Origin: Dillenia suffruticosa
Taxonomy: Eukaryota; Streptophyta; Magnoliopsida; Dilleniales; Dilleniaceae
Direction: 5' to 3'
NCBI GenBank assembly: GCA_033439265.1
Contig: JAVTVX010000034.1
Location: forward strand, 15,142,501 to 15,206,500
Length of the DNA stretch: 64,000 bases
This document shows, piece by piece, positions 1 through 12,503 of the stretch (within the stretch, counting starts at the first letter, position 1; each line of letters begins with the position of its first letter). The translations under genes and the position numbers were made by a program. The notes under the pieces are model-generated. The model saw nothing but the letters and a program-made list of their open reading frames with translations. It was not told the DNA's origin and searched no databases.

Positions 1-713
1 AATCTTCCTTTCGCACTACTATCTGTCCACTTCATTTTAGTTACTTTCCTAGTCATGCACCACAAAATCGAATCAATCATGATCTAGGTTACATGCTAAA
101 GTAGCAACACTAAAATAAAATTTCAAGAAATAGGCGAAAGTCTTAAGGGTATTAAATGAGGTTAATTACAAACCTCTAGGTCTCATACAATGAGATAGAT
201 GGATTTATTAACTCATTTCCCATAGGGTCACTGAAAGCACACGTGGTATAAACGCGTGTTACGATATCTTTTTTATTTATTTAGAATCGTATGTCTATTT
301 CAAAATTATAATACATCGTACAGGTTTTAGTCCAAGTATATTACGTGACTTGATTCTCTCTTCTTATAAATCCTCCAAAAAATCACTTTTCCAAGAGAGA
401 ACCACACCTGACTTCTAGACAAGTGTAATGGACTGTGGGAAATCCATTTCGATTATCAAATAAGTAAATATCAAGAATAATCTCATCTTAGTTCTGTACT
501 AAGGTGGCTAATTTATGTTAATTATCCAAAATTAACATTGCTTCATCTCTACATATCACACAAATATTAGAGACGATTGCTCGTGTGTGAGAGCCAATCT
601 TCCAAATTTGTCCGACATACTTTTTAATCAAGACATAAGAACTCGCAAATGCAAACAAATTCAAATATCATTAATAATGAGCATTATATCACGTTCATTG
701 CATATACATACAA
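1..713. other. Non-coding 3' flank of a minus-strand copia element
   Basis: No gene is seen here. This stretch follows the end of the RNase H reading frame of the minus-strand copia element, so it should hold that element's 3' untranslated region and possibly its 3' LTR. I searched it for a copy of the right-hand LTR that begins near 6636 and found only a short chance match (TGAAAGCA near 234). The left LTR is therefore either too diverged to recognise, deleted, or outside the window. Confidence 0.4.
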
Positions 714-1487
714 TTACACTCTACGCAATCCTAAAAATTTTACATGTTTCAGAAATACATCTCTAGGTATCGGTTTCGTGAATAGATCAGCCACCATTAA
801 ATGCGTAGATAAATACTTCAATGTCATCTCTCTTTTTCCAACAATGTCTCGAATAAAGTTGAATTTCGTATCAATGTGTTTGGTTTTCCCATAATATTTG
901 GGATTTTTCATGTAAGTGATAGCTGATTAACTATCACTATAAATTGTCATAGCTCCCACTTTGTCGCTTACGATCCCCAGATGTTGTAAAAACCGTTTTA
1001 ACCAAACACACTCCTGAACTGCTGAAACACAAGTTACAAACTCTGCTTCCATCGTGGACAGTGATACACATGTTTGTTTCTTACTTCTCCAAGAGATGGC
1101 ACGTTTATTTAGCAAGAAAACATAACCTGAGGTGGACTTACGTTCATATAAGTCACCACCCCAATCAGCATCTGTGTATCCGCTCAATAATAAGTCATTT
1201 CCTTGATAACAAAGGGAATAATTCACAATTCCTTTCAGGTATCTTAGAATCCTCTTCACAGCTGTCCAGTGACCTTTACCTGGATTGGATTGATACCTGC
1301 TGACCAAACCCACGGCATAGCAGATGTCAGGGCAAGTACACATCATAGCGTACATCAGACTCCCATCAGCGCTGGAATACGGTACTTTTGACATCTCATG
1401 TTGTTCTTCAGCGGTCTTTGGGCACATTGCTAAACTTAAACGTTCGCCTTTAGCCACAGGAGTATCAATAGGTTTACAGCTATTCAT
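714..1487 (-). pseudogene. copia-1 RNase H domain (broken)
   Basis: The block at 927-1487 contains the copia RNase H signature: GYTDADWGG, then KSTSGYVF, SWRSKKQ and STMEAEF, with catalytic Asp and Glu positions visible. The reading continues in another frame at 714-911 with the typical C-terminal stretch KHIDTKFNFIRD...ADLFTKPI, ending in a stop at 714. In an active element this domain degrades the RNA strand of the RNA:DNA hybrid. The break between the two blocks, where an in-frame stop follows the first, shows that this copy is dead. Confidence 0.9.
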
Positions 1488-1574
1488 CCTAAATCATTCC
1501 AAAATCTTTTTAATGTAAGATTCTTGAGATAAGGCTAACAATCTCTTGGAACGATCTCTGTGGATCTTAACACT

Positions 1575-2267
1575 CTATATGTACTCTGCTTCGCCCATGT
1601 CCTTCATTTCAAAACTTGATGATAACCAACTCTTGATATTCAGGACATACTCCATATTGTTTTCGGCTAACAATATGTCATCGACATACAGACTTAGAAT
1701 TACAAACTTATCATTGGACTTTTTCACGTAAACACAATAGTCTTCGTCTATCATTACGAAATCGTAAAAGATTACGGATCTGTGAAATCCCAAATACCGT
1801 TGTCTTGAAAACTGTTTGACACCATAAATTGATCTATTCAATTTACAAACTTTGTTTTCTTAACCTTTAACTATGAAACCTACTGGTTGTTCCATGTAGA
1901 TTTCTTCTTTAAGTTCTCCGTTGAGAAATACAGTCTTCACATCTATTTGATATAATTCTAAATCTAAATTGGCTACAATAACTAACAATAGGCGAATAAA
2001 GGCAAATCTCACTACTGGTGAAAATATTTCTTCATAATCAATACCCTCTTGTTGGGTATAACCTTTTGCCACCAACCGAGATTTGTACCTTTTAATTGTT
2101 CCATCAGCTTTATGTTTAACCTTGAGAACCCATTTGTTCCCAATAGGTTTACGCCCAGGTGGAAGATCAACCAGTTCCCAAACATGGTTGGAATCCATCG
2201 ACTCTATTTCTTCTTCCATTGCTTTTACCCACTCATCCTTGGCAGGACAAGATAAAGCCTCGTTCAC
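1575..2267 (-). pseudogene. copia-1 reverse transcriptase domain (broken)
   Basis: Two open blocks carry the copia RT. Residues from 2267 downward include WVKAMEEEI, the PIGNKWVLKVK and YKSRLVAKGYTQQEGIDYEEIFSPV motifs and the DVKTVFLNGEL segment. The block at 1575-1841 includes the polymerase active-site motif YVDDILLA. A stop at 1860 separates them. The active-site aspartates are still present, but the frame is not continuous. Confidence 0.92.
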
Positions 2268-2747
2268 ATTTTTTGCCTAATCCTCGTCCTGTGGAAAAAT
2301 GATAAAAGTGTGCCCTTCAATTTCGTAATGACGTTTGGGCACACCTTTCGTAGTACTTTTCCGAATTGACGATTTGGTTAGATCGTTAGAATTTGAATCC
2401 CTCCCACTGGGATCATCTAAGGATTCAACTTCTCGTAATTCCCTTGATCCATCCTATACGGAACCATCATTTGAATTATTTAATTTAAACAAAGGTTTTC
2501 CTTTTGTTATATCACATTTACTAGGAAAATCATTTTCCAAAAATATCACATTTCGTGATTCAATTTCGGTTACAGTACTGTCTTCTCTTTCACCGATGAA
2601 TACATAACCTTTTGACTGATGAGAATATCTAATAAATATACATTTCTTCCCCCGGGGACCAATCTTTCCAAATTTATTAGAAGGGTCATGAACATATGCT
2701 GTCGATCCCTAAGGTCTAAGATTAGTCAGACTTGGTATCCTACCAGT

Positions 2748-3350
2748 CTAAATTTCGTACAGTGTTGTGGTTACTGTTTTTGAAGGCACTCTATTTAAGA
2801 TATAGGTCGCAATTAACAATGCATCTCCCCAAAAGGAAATTGGCAAGTTAGTCTGCGCCATCATAGATCTCGTCATTTCCAACAACGTCCTATTCCTCCT
2901 CTCAGCGACACCATTCTGTTGAGGCGTATGGGAAATAGTCAATTGTCTAATTATTCCCTTTTCATTACACAAATCATTGAATTGATCTGATAGATATTCA
3001 CGCCCTCGATCTGTCCTTAAGGCTTTAATCGTTCTATCCATTTGATTCTCTACTTCATTCATATAACGTCGAAAGCACTCAAGTGCTTCAGATTTGTGAG
3101 TAATCAAATAGACATGATCAAAACGCGTGAAATCCTCAATAAAAGTAATGAAATATGACGCTCTATGCCTAGCCTTCATATTCATTAGACCACAAATGTC
3201 AGAGTGAACCAATTGTAATGGAAGTTCAGCCCTCACGGTTTTTCCAAATGGTTTTCGAGTCATCTTCCCGGCAAGACAATATTCATAATTCGGTAAATCA
3301 ACTTTAGTAAGCGAACCCAATAATCCTGCTTTCAGAAGTTGATTCATCAT
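2748..3350 (-). pseudogene. copia-1 integrase core (rve), 200-codon open block
   Basis: This is the best preserved block of the element. The integrase zinc-binding tail (NYEYCLAGKMTRKPFGK) is followed by the catalytic core with the D, D, E triad in LVHSDICG, RTDRGREY and PQQNGVAERRNR. The core is open for 200 codons and then reaches a stop near 2748. In an active element the integrase joins the cDNA to host DNA. It reads directly after the gag-protease block at 3462-4412 in element order. Confidence 0.92.
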
Positions 3351-3461
3351 GTCCTGTCCTATGTGACCAAGTCTAGCATATCATACTTTGTCATCTATAT
3401 TAGCATTACTAGAAAAACAAACATTTAACGAAATATAAAGATCAGTATAACAGTTAAACAT

Positions 3462-4741
3462 TTATCTGTCACAATCCAAAGTAAAAAATCCATTTAACAG
3501 ATGTCTAGTACCATAAAACACACCACTATTATAAATACAAACCCTATCATGAGTAAAGTTCAAGTCATAGTCTAGTTTAAGAAGAACAATAACAAAAACT
3601 AAATTTCTTCGAATTTCCGGTACAAAGAGAACATCATGTAAGATTAGGGTTTGGCCACTTCGTAACTTCAGTTTGCAAGTGTCAATCTCTTTGACTTCTA
3701 CTCTTATATTGTTTCCTACGTATATCCATCTTGCATCAGGAGAAATTCGACGAAAGTCCACGAACGCTTTTCGATATCTCGTTACATGGTCTGTTGCTCC
3801 TGAGTCTATAATCCACATAGGATAAGATTCTGAAAGTAAAACAGTGCTAGAGACATATATAATACTTAGAGAAGCGTTACAGGGTGCTATCTTTTTCGGC
3901 TTTGGACATTCTCGAGCGAAATGACCAAGAGCTTTGCAATTGTAGCACTTCAGTTTGCTCTTATCCTTCTCTTTCAAAAACCACTTGTGCTTATTTTTGC
4001 GGCTGGAATTGTTTTTCTTAAACCCTTCTACAATTTCCTTCCATTTTTTGCCCTTGTTCTTGTTCCCCTTCCGTTTAAAGCCTGAAACTTTTTGAGAACT
4101 TGACTCAGCTACAAAAGCATTAGAAATCAATTTTGCAGCACCAAACCGCTCATCTTCGAGTTCTACGTGGCGAGCAGCATCAGCGAAAATCTTAATGCTA
4201 TCATTGTGAGTCAGATTGACCTTCAAGTGCTCCCACTGGTCTGGAAGGGATCGGATTAAAGCTTGAACATGTTGCTCATCAGATAAAACATAACCTGCTG
4301 AATTCAATTCCCTTATCACGTTTAACATAGTTCTGAGGTGTAGTTTGATATTGTGATCAGACTTCTTTTGGTACGTGTCAAACTTAATAGTCAACTGCCT
4401 CAAACGGGTCATACTGGTACCTCCATACTTCTCTCTGCGGTATACCCATATGTCATGAGCAATAGGGAATTGCTCACATTCATATATGAGATCATCAACT
4501 ATAGAACTAACCAGGATGCCACGTGCAGTGGAATTTTTTTTCTTCCACGCCTGATAGGCTTCTTACCTCTTCTCTGTTGAGCAGTGTTTCCAATTCCAGG
4601 GTCTTGCATGATATGGTTGATACCCTCTAAGGCATCTTGCTCTTCCAGCACATACTATATCTTATGGCACCAAATTTCATAATTATCGCCATTAAACTTA
4701 TCACTTTTATTCAAATCTGTTATTATTGATTTCGATGTCAT
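3462..4741 (-). pseudogene. copia-1 gag and aspartic protease (broken)
   Basis: The minus-strand reading starts near 4741 with an ATG followed by a gag-type N-terminus containing KFNGDNYEIW, and is soon interrupted by stops. The long block at 3462-4412 continues as UBN2-type gag (TIKFDTYQKKSDHNIKLHL), then lysine-rich sequence, a CCHC zinc knuckle (CYNCKALGHFAREC) and the protease motif WIIDSGATDHVT. Gag would form the capsid and package element RNA, and the protease would process the polyprotein. Stops around 4413-4700 make this copy defective. Confidence 0.9.
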
Positions 4742-5051
4742 GGTCTGGGTTTTCAATGAAAGATTATTGTAAGTATCATACTCATTCATTCATATAATTT
4801 TGTACATGAAATCTAATAAATTTATCATAAACGAACATAAGGTGTAAACTCAAAAGATCACTAAATTCTCAATCATCATTCATCATCCAAATGTTTGATT
4901 ATCATAAATTTGATTTCAAAATAGCAAAATTCTTTAAGTGTTAGGTAGAATTACTTAAATTCTATCAACCTAAAAACTCACACTAAAATCATGTGAATTT
5001 AGAACATATCTCTTCACATACTCGGATAAATATACAAAATATGCACATTGT

Positions 5052-5053
<2 letters not shown>

Positions 5054-5110
<57 letters not shown>
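5054..5110. repeat. (TA)n microsatellite in the copia-1 leader
   Basis: An almost pure run of about 28 TA units lies here, with a shorter TA run at 5170-5186. Both sit in the non-coding leader between the gag start and the primer-binding site. Confidence 0.95.
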
Positions 5111-5111
<1 letters not shown>

Positions 5112-6622
5112 CATCATAGGTTTATGGCATTGTTTTCATCACAGTAGATAACTATGCACAAAGAAAAAATATATATATATATATATACAATCAAATTTCT
5201 TTTTTCTTATCTTTCTTATCTTCCATATACATGCGAGTGACCATATTGACCATCCCAACTGAAAGTTTATCTCTTGGAGTGAATCTCCTAACAGTTTGGG
5301 GTATAGAGTCATTGATTTTTAGAGACAACGCCTTTTTTATTTTAATCTCTATCTCCCTAACTCTCCACATCCTAAGCAGTTTTAGTCTGAAATCCTTGAG
5401 TTAGAGTCACTTATTATCCTCTAATATTTTGTTAGTCTTTCCAACCAAATAATCAGGGAGGGAGTTTCTAATAATCTTAATCTCGGCTTCGTCGCCTCAA
5501 AACCAGTGACCCAAACGCCGAAATTCATAACGTTTTCGACTCATAACCCACAAATGTTGCGGCAAAGTGTACGTTGCTTTCATCTTATAATGCAACATCA
5601 TATACAATTTTGTCAAACGTTCCGGGGTCCTCTCATCTCTGCATCTCTCCCGGAGAGGTGAAAGGGTACGTCTGATTCTCACCATATCTCTAAAATGGGG
5701 TAAACATTAAATTGGACACGAAGCCAACCAAAAATTTTAAAACACCATCCACAATTTATACTTAAATCAACGAGTACAAATCAAATATGTGTTTTAAAAT
5801 TTTAATTCAGATAGGCATAAACTAGAAAATATTTTTTCAAACATGTGAGAAATTTTCAAAATTTTGTCTCACTTGTTAATTGATTTTTCTATAATTTTTT
5901 AAACTTAATGGATACTTTCGGTCAAAAAATAATAATTTAAAAATACAATAAAAAAATAAAAAAAATAAAAAATGGGCCTGAGAGAGCATGTCACGTGCCC
6001 TCACGCGCCACTTGGCGGTGGCGGCGTGTGGGTGACCCACCCACTCACCCAGGCGGCGCGTGAAGCCCACGCGCCGCCTTCCCGAAGGAATCCGGCCACC
6101 GGATTTTGCCTACCCCTCTATTTTTGGGGTCCTGAATCTAATGGTGCTGTCAGTTTTCTGATCTGAGATCTGGATCATAACGTTTGGGCTTCACAGCCCG
6201 CGGCCCGAGAGTGGGATTGTGCTAACGTCACTGCTCGTTTTCTTCATGCAGAAAATTTTTTTCTGCATTTTAACTCTAATTTCCCTAAGCCATATCTCAT
6301 TCATTTCTGAACCGTTTTGCATGTTTTTTATATGGTTGAAAAGAATTTTTGATGGGAAATTTAACCATATAAGTATTAAATCATGACACCTATCATGCAA
6401 ATAGTTATTAGCATTTTCATTTTCGGCTAGGGTTTCATTTTTCTCCAAAAATACATAACGGCCATGTATGAAATTTTGCAGATCAATTCCTAACATCATG
6501 GGTACTCTACCTTTCAAATTTCAAAGTATTTCGTGGTCTATAATCAAAGTTATCATTTTCAATTTTTTTTAAAAAAATGAAACTCGAAAATATATCAAAA
6601 AATAGGAAACACCATAAATCAT

Positions 6623-6634
6623 GCTCTGATACCA
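6623..6634 (-). other. tRNA-iMet primer-binding site of copia-1
   Basis: The plus strand reads GCTCTGATACCA, the exact reverse complement of TGGTATCAGAGC. This is the standard copia primer-binding site complementary to the 3' end of initiator methionine tRNA. One base separates it from the TG at 6636, where the 5' LTR begins. It fixes the element's orientation as minus. Confidence 0.93.
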
Positions 6635-6635
6635 A

Positions 6636-7030
6636 TGAAAGCATTCTCTAATTCATTTACAGCGAAATGAATATTTAATGTCCCAAGATTTAGGGTCGGA
6701 TCATTAATCTTTTCGATATACAGGTTCGAAAAATGTCACCAACGGATTAATCTCCTTTTTCGTTCACAATCCTAGAGTCTTTTTCATGCAATGGAATTAT
6801 TGTGTAGATCTATTTTCTTGCTTTCAATTTTCTTGTTCTCTCTCAACCTTCAAGAGTATCATGGATGGTTATTTTTTTTTTTGGGAGTTGGAGTTGGTTT
6901 TTCTCTTAAAAAACCACTTCATCCCTTTCCTCATTTTGAAAATTTAAATGGGTTTAAGGGAATGGGTTTGGGTCAAATCCACATGGACGACCCGACCAGT
7001 ACCCATAACTTACAGAGGTAAAGTTTGAAA
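6636..7030 (-). repeat. 5' LTR of copia-1 (distal end not determined)
   Basis: The LTR must begin at the TG next to the primer-binding site (TGAAAGCATTC at 6636) and run to higher coordinates. I cannot place its other end, because no matching left LTR was recognised. The sequence to about 7030 has no convincing gene; a small open frame there shows no recognisable domain. Confidence 0.5.
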
Positions 7031-8627
7031 ATTTGACATGATTTTCTGTGTTGACGTACTATCACTTCTTTCAAGAGTGTTGATTTTTACAATTTTGTTT
7101 TTCACTACTTTTTTATCATTCTTGTGACTGTCTTGCGTTTTTATTTCATCGTTCTGGCTCTCTGTCCTCCTCTAGCACAACAGTGACTCTCTCTCTTACA
7201 CATAAGAAACCGTGCAGTTCTCTCTCTCTCTGACAGACCCATATCCAAAATAATATTATAATTAATTAATTATTAACTTAATTTAAGAAAAAACTCTTAA
7301 TATGATCTTTTCTTTTCAAGTCTCAATCTTTTTTATTTATAAATTTTAAATCAATATTTAATTAAAAAATTTAATAATTTTACTCGTTAAAATATCTACC
7401 TCACTCTACGTTTTTAATTTCTCTCTTTCATTTTATCTTTCTCTCGTCAACATTCAAACAAGCATTCATTCCCCGAAACCATATCAACCCCCTCTTTCTA
7501 AATCCCTGTCCATTTCAGATTTGACTAATTTCTTTCAAGCAATCTCAGACTAAAATTGATCAGACACACAAATCCCCCAAATGCGATTGGTTGATCTGCT
7601 GCAAGTCGAGGTTTCGAACATGAAATGACAAAGCATAACCGACTAATCATCTCCCAAATGATGTGATTTTGATGCTTTGTAAGATGAGAGCAGAGGAGAG
7701 AGATTGACAAGAAATGAACAAAAAAAAATCCCTTAGGTCTGAAAACTGTCATCCACAATGTTAGTTTATTTACGATGTTGACGTGAGGTTTGTATCATTG
7801 TTTGATGCTGATGTAATAGTCAAACCTCAATACTAAGTAATATCTTTTAAAGAATCTCAAAGGTTTTTTTTTTTTTTTATAATACCGTGATTTCTCTCTT
7901 TTTTTTACCCATAATTGTTTCGGGCTTGATGATGAAATGGTGGTTAAATGATAAAATGGTCTCTTAAATTATACCTCTCACATGCAATAAAAGGGTTTCT
8001 GTGACCTACAAATAGGCCACAATGATTCCTATAAAATATCAACCCATGCTTAATATCAATTTTGGCACAGATTAAAAATCTTTGTGAAGTGTGAAAGATT
8101 TCGATTTCCTTTGCAAAATACTCATTTAAGGTAATTTTATTGTACAATCAATAAATAAATAGCAATTAACTATACTCCACTAAAAAAATTACGAGATACA
8201 CAACTCTGATATAATATTTAATTATCTTAATGCATACTCTATTTGCATTGTATTCATTGTAGATCCAACAATATAATAATTAATAACACGGTTATACATT
8301 GTCATTGAATTTAAAATTTTATAAATATAGATATAAAAATAGTAAAAACTTTTGCAATTTCTAAATTTATATAAATACAAAATGAATTTTAATTTTTCTG
8401 GCACAGTCGTGTCTTTTTTGACTTTGACTTCCTTAGTAGAATAATATTCTATTATATGGGTCAATAAATTATAACTCAATTAGTATCGTTTTTTATTCAC
8501 TCGTAAAAACTCTCAATTTTGAGTCTCTTTATGTATATAAAAAAGGAAAAATATTCAATTGTATGGGCATTCACTTCCTCACCTTTTGAATCCTAAATAT
8601 GTATGGCTAAAATGTCTGACATGTAAT
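7031..8627. other. AT-rich intergenic stretch, no gene seen
   Basis: This stretch is AT-rich with pyrimidine-rich patches such as CTCTCTCTC near 7215 and homopolymer runs near 7866. The short open frames here lack recognisable domains. I see no RNA gene. Confidence 0.5.
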
Positions 8628-8820
8628 CGACGTCTGATAGTTTAGTTGGTTTGGAAATTGACGCCCTTTAATCATGGTCGGGAGTTCGATCCTCCATGGG
8701 AACAGAAAAATCAGAGAGATCTATCCCTTCAATTGGGCCCTACAAGTGGTCGAACCAGATTAGTCGAGACAAAAACTTAGATATTAGGTTGGTGGCCTAG
8801 CCATGGTACCAAAAAAAAAT
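8628..8820 (+). mobile_element. tRNA-derived SINE
   Basis: A pol III-like A box (TAGTTTAGTTGG, 8638-8649) and B box (GAGTTCGATCC, 8682-8692) are about 43 bp apart, as in a tRNA. They are followed by a tRNA-unrelated body containing TGGTCGAACCAGATTAGTCG, a kind of body seen in plant SINEs, and by an A9 tail at 8811-8819. The total length of about 190 bp fits. I could not see a clear target-site duplication, so the copy is probably old. Confidence 0.72.
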
Positions 8821-9389
8821 TATCTTGCACGCAATAAAAAGTTGAGAGGTCCCAAGAGAACAATTTAGTGTTTAACTCTCTCTCATAATCTGAAAATTTT
8901 ATATTTAAATTTCTATGTAATCAAAACAATAATAAAAGATTGAGAGATTAAACTGGTTGGAGTAACTTCGACGTTTCATTTCCCAGTTGACGGAAATAAA
9001 TGCGATAAAAAATCTGTGTTCTCCTTTCAATCTACAAGGACCAGACACTTTGAATGGTCTATAGATTTTGTGAGAGGGGTTCAGTGATTACGCTCTTTTC
9101 GCTAGTGATTCCCATAGCACATTTCCGTTGGTTTATGGGAAATAAATCCATCAACAATTAGCATTAAAACGGGAGAGGAGTATTTCATTCAAACGCAGTA
9201 GAAATATGAAACACAAAAGGCACGATATGTAATCATGACAATCAAGGAGATAAATCTGGCAATTGAATGCCACCAAAACTTTCAATCAAGGAGAGAGAGA
9301 GAGAGAGAGTAATTGCCTCCGGTCCGTTGAATTGAAATAGCCCACGCAGTAATTTTGGAATGCATTTCATCGTTAACAGACGGCAACTG
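8821..9389. other. Intergenic stretch, no gene seen
   Basis: The sequence shows no coding potential that I recognise. A short GA microsatellite lies at about 9292-9309. The poly-T tract of the neighbouring LINE begins at 9390. Confidence 0.5.
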
Positions 9390-9509
9390 TTTTTTTTTTT
9401 TTTTTTTTTTTGATGAAAAAAGAGAGACCATTACAGACCCAGGCCCAAACCTCTGGGCCTATCACAAGAGGAAATACACTTGGGCCTTAGATACTTAGCT
9501 CCCAGCCTA

Positions 9510-10089
9510 TCATTTTGCGGCAGCCTTGACAAAGATAGCGGGGGGGAAAGCGAAATCATGCAGACCTGGAGTGCAGCTGTGGCCAAGGGCAGCAAGATGG
9601 TCAGCACACTTGTTGCCCTCTCTGAAAGTATGGCAGGTCTCTAAGACATTGACTTCCTTCATAAGCTCCTGGCAATCTTGAATAATGTTTCCAAGCAAAT
9701 GGTTGTCTGCGGTCCCCTCATTGAGAAGGTTGAAAAACAGCTAAGGAGTCCACTTCTAGCTCGATGTTCTTTATTCCCCTCTTGTTCGCAATCAAGAGAC
9801 CTTCCCTAACTCCCCACAACTCTGCCATGGTGACAGAATAGATTCCCACATTGATAGCGAAACCCGCCACCCAGTCTCTTAAGTCATTTCGCAAATTGCC
9901 CCCTGCTGTTGCATGGCCATTAGATGTTACCGAGCCATCAGTGTAGAGTTTAAACCTATTACTCCTGGGGGGTAACCAGCTGATCCACTCCTTGTTACAG
10001 GGATTCCTCACTGCCTCCTTACAGTTAGCAATTTTGATTTCCCTGCTGAAATTCAGCGCCCATCTAGCAACCAAGAAGACAGGCATCAC
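9510..10089 (-). pseudogene. LINE-1 RNase H domain (broken)
   Basis: The block at 9718-10089 contains FKLYTDGSVTSNGHATAGG, then VTMAELWGVREGL and IELEVDSLAV, which give the D-E-D catalytic positions of plant-type RNase H (RVT_3 family). The block at 9510-9698 continues in another frame with the typical C-terminal segment FREGNKCADHLAALGH. A stop and a frame change near 9700-9720 separate the two. A C-terminal RNase H is common in plant L1-clade LINEs. Confidence 0.9.
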
Positions 10090-10099
10090 CTCTTTCTAA

Positions 10100-11190
10100 T
10101 GAATACATCTACATCGGGCCTTCCAAAGAATCTAAAACGTAGCAAGGAACTTGTTTCTGTCTAGATGGAAAACATTGGTGCAGAGACCCTTGTGACCAAA
10201 CTTCAACTAGTTAAACACATCCGAAGTCCAGAAGCTATCGACACTTTCCACCTCCTGAAGAACAAGTCTCCACATATCTCTAGCTGCAAAGCAATCTCTT
10301 AGGCAGTGAAGAGTCGTCTCCTTCAAACCTCTGCAGTGCATACAGTTATCCTCCGTTGTAAAGTGTCTTTCTTCCTTTCGACATTTGTCGTGATCTTATT
10401 ACTTGCAGCCAACCACAGGAAGAATTTCACCCTCTCAAGAGCTGTAATTTTCCAAATCCAATTCCAATCTTCCTCCTCCTAAGATCCTCCATGCCTTAAG
10501 GATTGGCAGAGCCTATAAGCTGCTGCAACCGAGAAGCTCTCATCCCCACTTCCATCCTAGTAAAGACTATCGACAGCTCTGTTGTTCCTAGGAATTATCA
10601 CACTTCTAATTTTTTCAACCTTAGCCGTCGGGAGATAAACTTGAAGCTCTTCAATATTCTATTCCTTGTTGGCGGTTATCAACTGATTAACCCTGACATC
10701 AGCAGGCGTTTGCAAAGGGAGAGTGAGAGGACTATTGATAAGTGGTTCTTTCCCAATCCAAAGATCATGCTAGAACTTGATATTCCTATCATCTCCCACC
10801 CTTTATCTCAAGCCTTTAGCGAGGAGATCTCTGCTTCTGACGATGCCTTTCCAAACCACTGAGGCACCAGGCTTGTATATGTGGTTTAACAAATCTCCGT
10901 CTTTGAGATATTTGCTTCTTTGCACTCTGCACCACAAATTATCATCTCCCTTTATGATGTTCCATCCCATCTTGGCCATGAGAGCAATATTGGAATCTCT
11001 AGTTGTCCTAAAACCTAACCCACCATTCTTTTTGGGATTGCATACCTTCTCCTATCCCACCAATTAAACCTTTTTGCGGTCTCCAGCCCAGCCCCAAAGA
11101 AAGTCTAGATTGATTTTGTCAAGTTTCTTATTGATGGACTTAGGAAGCCATGAAGTTTGCATTGTAAACAGAGGGAGGGTCGCATTGACA
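10100..11190 (-). pseudogene. LINE-1 RT thumb / zinc-binding region (heavily decayed)
   Basis: This minus-strand interval links the RT and RNase H domains. It keeps traces of the RVT zinc-binding region, including Cys codons near 10310-10350 (around ctgcagtgcatacagttatc), but no long open frame. In plant LINEs this segment encodes the zf-RVT domain. Confidence 0.6.
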
Positions 11191-11192
11191 GA

Positions 11193-12503
11193 TTAGATCA
11201 ACACCTTCTGCCCGGCTGCATTGAGGAGTTTGGCTTTCCAATTTTCAAGTCTACTCTGAACCTTCTCCACAATGAAACCAAAAGTTTGGCTGTCTACCGT
11301 TTCATGGATAATAGGAGTGCCAAGATACTTTCCAAGATCGACAGTTAAGGAAAATTTGCTTATGGCCATAAGAGAATCCTTAAGGGTCCAGGGGACTCTA
11401 TTGGAGAACCTCAATTTAGACTTATTAGGATTGATGGTGAGTCCGCTCTCTACTGTGAACTCTTTTAAACATTCCAAAACGTTGCTCATATTTAGATGGT
11501 CAGCTTCGGCGAACAAAAGGAGATCATCAGCATAAAAGAGATGAGAAATTGTCAGACCACTTCTGCTAATTTTGTGTAGCTGCCAAGAGCCTCTTCTCAC
11601 TTTATCTTGGATCATGTAAGCCAATCGTTCCATCACGAGAATAAATAGATAGAAAGAGTGGGGGTCTCCTTATTTGAAAGAGGGGAGAACTTCTCCATTC
11701 CACAGCAAAGAGATCTTACCTGCAGAGACAAAAAACATGAAGAGTTTAATGAGCTCTCAGGGCATATTGAAATCCAACAACACCCGCCCTAAATACTCCC
11801 AGCTAATACTGTTATAAGCTTTCCTTAGATCAACTTTGAGGATTATGAACTGAATTTTGCTTTTGGACTTCCTCATAGAGTGGGTCACCTCCTGAGTGAT
11901 AACCGTATTGTTCAGAGTTCTCCTATTAAGCAGAAAACTACTCCTATTAAGTAGAAAACTACCCTGATGATCTCCCACCAGATTCCGCAGGAGAGGTCTC
12001 AACCTTTGGACAATGATCTTGGACAGAACTTTGCAGGAGGAATTCAACAAGTTTATAGGTCTGAAAACATTCATACTTTCTGGATTGGACTGCTTGGGAA
12101 TGAGAACCAATAACGCATTAGCCAACTCAGGCCAGAAGTAACCATCCCTAAAAGCCGTGTTAACAAAATTGTAGAGAGAGGTCTTGACCGTATTCCAATG
12201 CTGCTGAAGAAAAACAGCTTGAATCCCATCGGGGCCCGGGTCCTTCAAGCCTTTCATGGAGAAGAGAGCCACTCTGATCTCCTCCTCATTAACTATCCTG
12301 ATGAGATTGGATATGTCCTCCCCACCTAACTTCTTATGCCATCTGAAGTACCGGTCGTTGGGAGCCTCCACCCTCCTACTATCAAAGAGGTTGCAGAAGA
12401 ACTCAGTTGCCATGCTTTGCAGTCTCTCTTGGTCGAAACACCATGAGTTGTCCACCTTCAAAGCTGCAATTCTATTTTTATTCCTTCCGACTTTGGTTTG
12501 CAT
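11193..12503 (-). pseudogene. LINE-1 reverse transcriptase domain (broken)
   Basis: The block at 11757-12503 contains the L1 RT start (LKDPGPDGIQAVFLQQHW), then LIPKQSNPESMNVFRPI, the fingers region and VDLRKAYNSISWEYL. The block at 11193-11636 continues with GLTISHLFYADDLLLFAEA, so the FADD/YADD catalytic box is intact, and ends near KAKLLNAAGQKVLI. The two blocks are separated by a stop region at 11637-11756. The RT would copy its own RNA at a nicked genomic site. A 21-bp in-frame duplication lies inside the first block. Confidence 0.93.
11920..11961 (-). repeat. 21-bp tandem duplication inside the LINE-1 RT
   Basis: Two adjacent copies (11920-11940 and 11941-11961) begin ctcctattaag and differ at one base (c/t). 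The duplication adds seven residues in frame, giving SFLLNR twice in the RT region just after QG. L1-family RTs normally have one copy of this segment. Confidence 0.93.

Larger units (their letters stand above)
714..6635 (-). mobile_element. Decayed Ty1/copia LTR retrotransposon (copia-1)
   Basis: Read on the minus strand, this interval has the full copia order: primer-binding site, long leader, gag with a CCHC zinc knuckle, aspartic protease, integrase, reverse transcriptase and RNase H. The pol region is broken into several open blocks (3462-4412, 2748-3350, 1860-2267, 1575-1841, 927-1487, 714-911) by stops and frameshifts, so the copy is not autonomous. Integrase before RT is the copia order, which excludes gypsy. 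The leader between gag and the PBS is unusually long (about 1.9 kb) and contains a long TA microsatellite and a GC-rich patch near 5980-6110. Confidence 0.9.

Noticed and set aside
234..260. Possible left LTR of copia-1 starting TGAAAGCA
   Set aside because: Only eight bases match the LTR at 6636; the following sequence does not align.
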